A DNA stretch of 9,375 nt from CAG-791 sp002390025 (GTDB lineage Bacteria > Bacillota > Clostridia > Lachnospirales > Lachnospiraceae), in the NCBI GenBank assembly GCA_946543465.1, contig CAMNLR010000067.1, positions 1 to 9,375 on the forward strand. The letters run 5' to 3'. Under the pieces are notes generated by a model. That model saw only the letters and a program-made list of their open reading frames with translations, did not search any database and was not told the origin of the DNA. Every line of letters begins with the position of its first letter. Within the stretch, counting starts at the first letter, position 1. Position numbers and translations under genes: made by a program. Below, piece by piece: positions 6,960-9,375 of this stretch.

Positions 6960-8077
6960 CAGAATCCGAGCATATATTTTGCGACAGAGACGGCGAAGAG
7001 ACCGCCGCCCACGATCGCGAACCGTTTCAGGAAATAGAAGAAACTGACGCTGCTGTCTGTCGGGATATCGCCCACGACCTTGCCGGTCTGGCCGTTGACG
7101 GCAAAATGATAGTTTGTTCCGTGGTAGGAGATATCAAACATGTAGACAGGGAACAGGATATATCTGGCTTTCACATCGGCATTGAGCCTGCCGCTGGTCC
7201 GGCTTACGGAGCCGTAGCCCGCTGCAGTCTGGGCATCAACGATGGAGTAGGTGCTGTTTTTCATCCGGCTGGAAGCGCGCGCCGAAATGTCGCCTTTTTT
7301 CTGATCAAAACGGTCTGCCGTGAAGCCCGCCAGATACCGCATGTCAAAGGGCTTTGCCTCGGCGGTATTGAAGGGCTCGAGGGAATCCATCAGACGGTCT
7401 TCGATCCTGCCGCTTGCGTCGACAGGGAGATTGTCAAAGGCAAGGGCCGCGTCCCGCACCAGCTCGTAGTAATTGGTCTGCGTGATAATATAGTCTCCGC
7501 TTCTGGAAGAAGAGGAGGTCTGCGCCTTATAGCCAAGCGTTCCCTTCACATCTCCGGAAAAGACCCAGAAGGGAACATAGACGCCGGTCACCTTTCCCAT
7601 GGTGCTCTCTGAGAAAAAGTGCCTGGGCAGGAGCTTTTTGTCCTTGTAGAAGCTGTTGACAGCTGCCGGCAGGTCTTTGGCCTGGATCCTGAAGGGGATC
7701 ACACCGTCAGGGCGCAGCTTGCCGGTCACTTTCTGGGTCAGGACGATATTGTTGCCGCAGTAGGGGCAGGTGAGTGCCATCTGCTCCGGGGGCGCGATGA
7801 CCTCTGCGCCGCAGGAGACACAGTTATAGACCGGCAGATTCATGGCATTGGGATCTGTCACCAGGTCGTCGAGGCTGTCAAAATCAAAGCCGCCGATCTC
7901 CTCATCTTCGGGTTTGGCGGGCTTTTCCTTTTCCCTGCCGGTTTCCTTTTTTCCTTTGGGGTCTTTGGGAAGTTCTGTTTTCGTGCCGCAGTAGTCGCAT
8001 ACAAGCATTCCCGAAGCAGGGTCAAATCGAAGCGGAGCACCGCAGGCGGGGCATTTCTGTTCTGCAATCTGACTCAT
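6959..8077 (-). CDS. Double zinc-ribbon protein with C-terminal membrane anchor (TFIIB-type zinc-ribbon family)
   Basis: The function of this 372-residue protein is unknown. Seen: a first zinc ribbon with C9-x2-C12 and C27-x2-C30, a charged Lys/Glu-rich linker at about 36-62, a second ribbon with C86-x2-C89 and C104-x2-C107, a conserved-looking central region including YVPFWVFSGD (about 172-181), and near the end FAVNGQTGKVVGDIP, which resembles the VNGQTGK strand motif seen in this family. The last 27 residues or so are hydrophobic and could anchor the protein with the ribbons in the cytosol. The start is supported by AAGGAG seven bases upstream. Such proteins are usually annotated as TFIIB-type zinc ribbon or primosomal-like proteins, but no helicase domain is present here. 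The TPM gene follows 81 bases downstream. I infer a membrane-associated scaffold or quality-control role at most; no enzymatic motif is visible. Confidence 0.82.
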   Translation of the reverse strand: MSQIAEQKCPACGAPLRFDPASGMLVCDYCGTKTELPKDPKGKKETGREKEKPAKPEDEEIGGFDFDSLDDLVTDPNAMNLPVYNCVSCGAEVIAPPEQMALTCPYCGNNIVLTQKVTGKLRPDGVIPFRIQAKDLPAAVNSFYKDKKLLPRHFFSESTMGKVTGVYVPFWVFSGDVKGTLGYKAQTSSSSRSGDYIITQTNYYELVRDAALAFDNLPVDASGRIEDRLMDSLEPFNTAEAKPFDMRYLAGFTADRFDQKKGDISARASSRMKNSTYSIVDAQTAAGYGSVSRTSGRLNADVKARYILFPVYMFDISYHGTNYHFAVNGQTGKVVGDIPTDSSVSFFYFLKRFAIVGGGLFAVSVAKYMLGF

Positions 8078-8170
8078 TTCTCTCTCCTTGGTATTTTCTG
8101 TGTGCGCAGCAAAAGTGCATCCTGTGACAATGGATCTGCAGTTTCAGACGGGTGTTCTGTCTGCTTTTTT

Positions 8171-8179
8171 ATTATAACA
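8171..8179 (-). promoter_or_regulatory. Extended -10 promoter for the zinc-ribbon/TPM operon
   Basis: On the minus strand TG, one base, then a perfect TATAAT (8176-8171) form an extended -10 box. No clear -35 is present. Transcription would begin near 8163, giving a leader of about 86 bases. The same sequence occurs in mirror orientation at 8259-8267. Confidence 0.6.
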
Positions 8180-8258
8180 TGAAGATACAGGGAAGGGGAG
8201 ACACAGAACCGTCCCCTGTCTTCGAACCTGTCTCCCTCTCCCCCTGTCTGCCACAACA

Positions 8259-8267
8259 TGTTATAAT
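8259..8267 (+). promoter_or_regulatory. Extended -10 promoter for the solute-binding protein gene
   Basis: TG at 8259-8260, one base, then a perfect TATAAT at 8262-8267. The hexamer 17 bases upstream is C-rich and does not resemble a -35 box. The start would be near 8274, leaving a leader of about 36 bases. Confidence 0.6.
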
Positions 8268-8310
8268 ATATAGAATTGATTGAAAAAATGCTCTGATTGA
8301 GAGGATAAAG

Positions 8311-9279
8311 ATGAATTTCCGACGTCTTGTAACCATGATCAATACCGTGATCGTCCTTGTTCTCGTCTTTCTGACGGTGGCATATCTGATCCTGCGGCCT
8401 GATGGATCCGAGAATCAGAAGGAACACTCCATCCTGATCGGCGCCAGCTATATGACCATGAACAATGAACTGTTCGCCATTATCAATGAACAGATCTCCC
8501 ACAGGGCGGAGGCGGAGGGAGACCGTGTGATCCTGCGCGATCCTGCTCTGAATGTGGAGCGCCAGGTGGAGCAGATCAACGATATGCTTGACGCGGGAAT
8601 AGATGTCCTGGTCCTGACGCCGGTAGACGCCGGCGGGCTGGATGAGGTGCTCAGACGGGCCAGACGGCAGGGCGTGCGGATCATTGTTGTCGATTCCGAT
8701 CTCTCCGATCCCTCGCTGGCTGACTGCACGATCGTATCGGACAACTACAGGGCGGGTGTCCTGGTGGGAGAGTATCTTCTGTCACAGACAGACCATGCAG
8801 ATCTGGTGATTCTGACACACGATGCGGCCATTTCCGGCGTGGAGCGCGTGAGAGGATTTCTGGATACCGTCGAAAAAGAAGAAGGAATCCGGGTCGTGAA
8901 GGAGATTCCCTGTGAGGGCAAGCTGGAGCTGGCCATGCCCCGCATGGAGGAGTTTATCGAAGAGGGCATATATTTTGACAATGTATTCTGCCTCAATGAT
9001 CCCGCCTGCATAGGAGCGGCTGCGGCGCTGGATGCGCACGGGCTGCTCGACAAGGTCAATCTCTACGGCGTGGATGCTTCGCCCGACGGTAAGGCGATGA
9101 TCCGGGACGGGAATATTCAGGCTTCTGCCGCGCAGTTTCCGACCAGGGTGGGAGAGCGGGCGGCGGACTCCCTTTACCGGCTGCTGGCCGGAGAAAAGGT
9201 TGAATCCAGGATCCTGGTCCCGGTTGAGCTGGTCACAAAGGAAAATGTGGAAGAGTACAGCATTGACCGCTGGCAGTAG
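8311..9279 (+). CDS. Membrane-anchored sugar-binding-type solute-binding protein
   Basis: This 322-residue protein has a type I periplasmic binding fold of the RbsB/Peripla_BP_4 kind, exposed outside the membrane and expected to bind a sugar or similar small ligand. Seen: a hydrophobic segment at about 9-28 with no cysteine, so it is not a lipoprotein; the first lobe beginning IGASYMTMNN (43-52); NVERQVEQINDMLDAGIDVL (81-100), the typical helix and strand before the TPVD hinge; VVDSD (126-130); SDNYRAGVLVGEYL (143-156); GVERVRGF (176-183); CLNDPACIGAAAAL (227-240); and VDASPDGKAMIRDG (254-267). The ATG follows AGAGGA after five bases. No transporter genes are seen in the window. Proteins with an uncleaved anchor may serve as receptors for an adjacent two-component system; any such partner would lie beyond 9375. 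An ABC transporter binding component is the other possibility. Confidence 0.9.
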   Translation: MNFRRLVTMINTVIVLVLVFLTVAYLILRPDGSENQKEHSILIGASYMTMNNELFAIINEQISHRAEAEGDRVILRDPALNVERQVEQINDMLDAGIDVLVLTPVDAGGLDEVLRRARRQGVRIIVVDSDLSDPSLADCTIVSDNYRAGVLVGEYLLSQTDHADLVILTHDAAISGVERVRGFLDTVEKEEGIRVVKEIPCEGKLELAMPRMEEFIEEGIYFDNVFCLNDPACIGAAAALDAHGLLDKVNLYGVDASPDGKAMIRDGNIQASAAQFPTRVGERAADSLYRLLAGEKVESRILVPVELVTKENVEEYSIDRWQ

Positions 9280-9319
9280 GAATCCTGCCCGCGGATATAT
9301 TCAGGGCTCAGCTTTCATC

Positions 9320-9375
9320 AAATGAGCCTGTGAGCTGTGTTCATAAACAAATGAGTCTGTGAGCCGTGCCCATAA
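9320..9375. repeat. Two tandem copies of a 29-bp direct repeat, reaching the window edge
   Basis: Copies begin at 9320 and 9349 with AAATGAG, continue with CTGTGAGC and end in CATAA. Over the 27 bases available for the second copy, 23 match, and all four differences are C/T changes. There is no spacer between copies, so it is not CRISPR-like. The array may continue beyond the window. GGCTCA (9305-9310) just before it can pair with TGAGCC (9323-9328) in the first copy. Confidence 0.6.

Larger units (their letters stand above)
8170..8268. repeat. Imperfect palindromic element with 12-bp inverted ends between divergent genes
   Basis: TATTATAACATG (8170-8181) is a perfect inverted copy of CATGTTATAATA (8257-8268). 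Inside, ACAGGGAAGGGGAGACACAG (8187-8206) is an imperfect inverted copy of CTGTCTCCCTCTCCCCCTGT (8228-8247). The inner part, with AGAACCGTCCCCTGTC (8205-8220), resembles a GGGGACGGTTCTGTGTC repeat that I recall as dispersed in many Clostridia and related genomes; that recognition is from memory. The element may be a small REP- or MITE-like insertion carrying both outward-facing promoters. No obvious target-site duplication is seen at its edges. Confidence 0.6.

Noticed and set aside
6833..8182. Two consecutive plus-strand open frames (259 and 187 codons) opposite the zinc-ribbon gene
   Set aside because: The minus strand shows two C-x2-C pairs per zinc ribbon and a good ribosome binding site; the plus-strand frames are shadows.
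9320..9375. CRISPR array at the right edge
   Set aside because: The repeats are directly adjacent with no unique spacers, and no cas genes are present.

Overview
The window reads as chromosomal DNA of an anaerobic Gram-positive bacterium of the class Clostridia, possibly Lachnospiraceae. The reasons are strong AAGGAGG-type ribosome binding sites, TGnTATAAT extended -10 promoters, CoA-based fermentation genes, and a zinc-ribbon plus TPM-domain gene pair that I associate with these genomes. The GC content is moderate, judged by eye at about 55%. The taxonomic placement is inference; there is no rRNA or marker gene.

Left block (1-1980, + strand): the 3' end of a propionate/acetate-type CoA-transferase, then a 304-base gap, then a complete short-chain acyl-CoA dehydrogenase with its own likely promoter. 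Its 3' untranslated region holds a nested stem-loop and a clear Rho-independent terminator. A CoA-transferase next to an acyl-CoA dehydrogenase suits fermentation of lactate, propionate or butyrate CoA esters. No dehydratase or Etf genes are visible, so the exact pathway is open.

Middle block (1981-4614, + strand): a single aconitase-family hydratase with its three Fe-S cysteines and a fused C-terminal swivel domain. It has a recognisable promoter, a leader of about 119 bases and a bidirectional terminator shared with the convergent gene to the right.

Right-middle block (4715-8077, - strand): a two-gene operon. The promoter-proximal gene encodes a cytosolic double zinc-ribbon protein with a C-terminal hydrophobic anchor. 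The distal gene encodes a large secreted, membrane-anchored protein with two clear TPM domains, a third degenerate one and a Gly/Ser-rich tail. The pair looks like an envelope-associated module of unknown function.

Right block (8170-9375): a compact divergent promoter region built as an imperfect palindrome of about 99 bp. Perfect 12-bp inverted ends each contain an outward-facing extended -10 box. To its right is a gene for a membrane-anchored, sugar-binding-type solute-binding protein without a lipobox. The window ends in two diverged copies of a 29-bp direct repeat.

There is no sign of phage, CRISPR, tRNA, rRNA or an intact insertion sequence. The least explained items are the palindromic promoter element, the triple-TPM/zinc-ribbon operon and the structured non-coding stretches around the acyl-CoA dehydrogenase gene.
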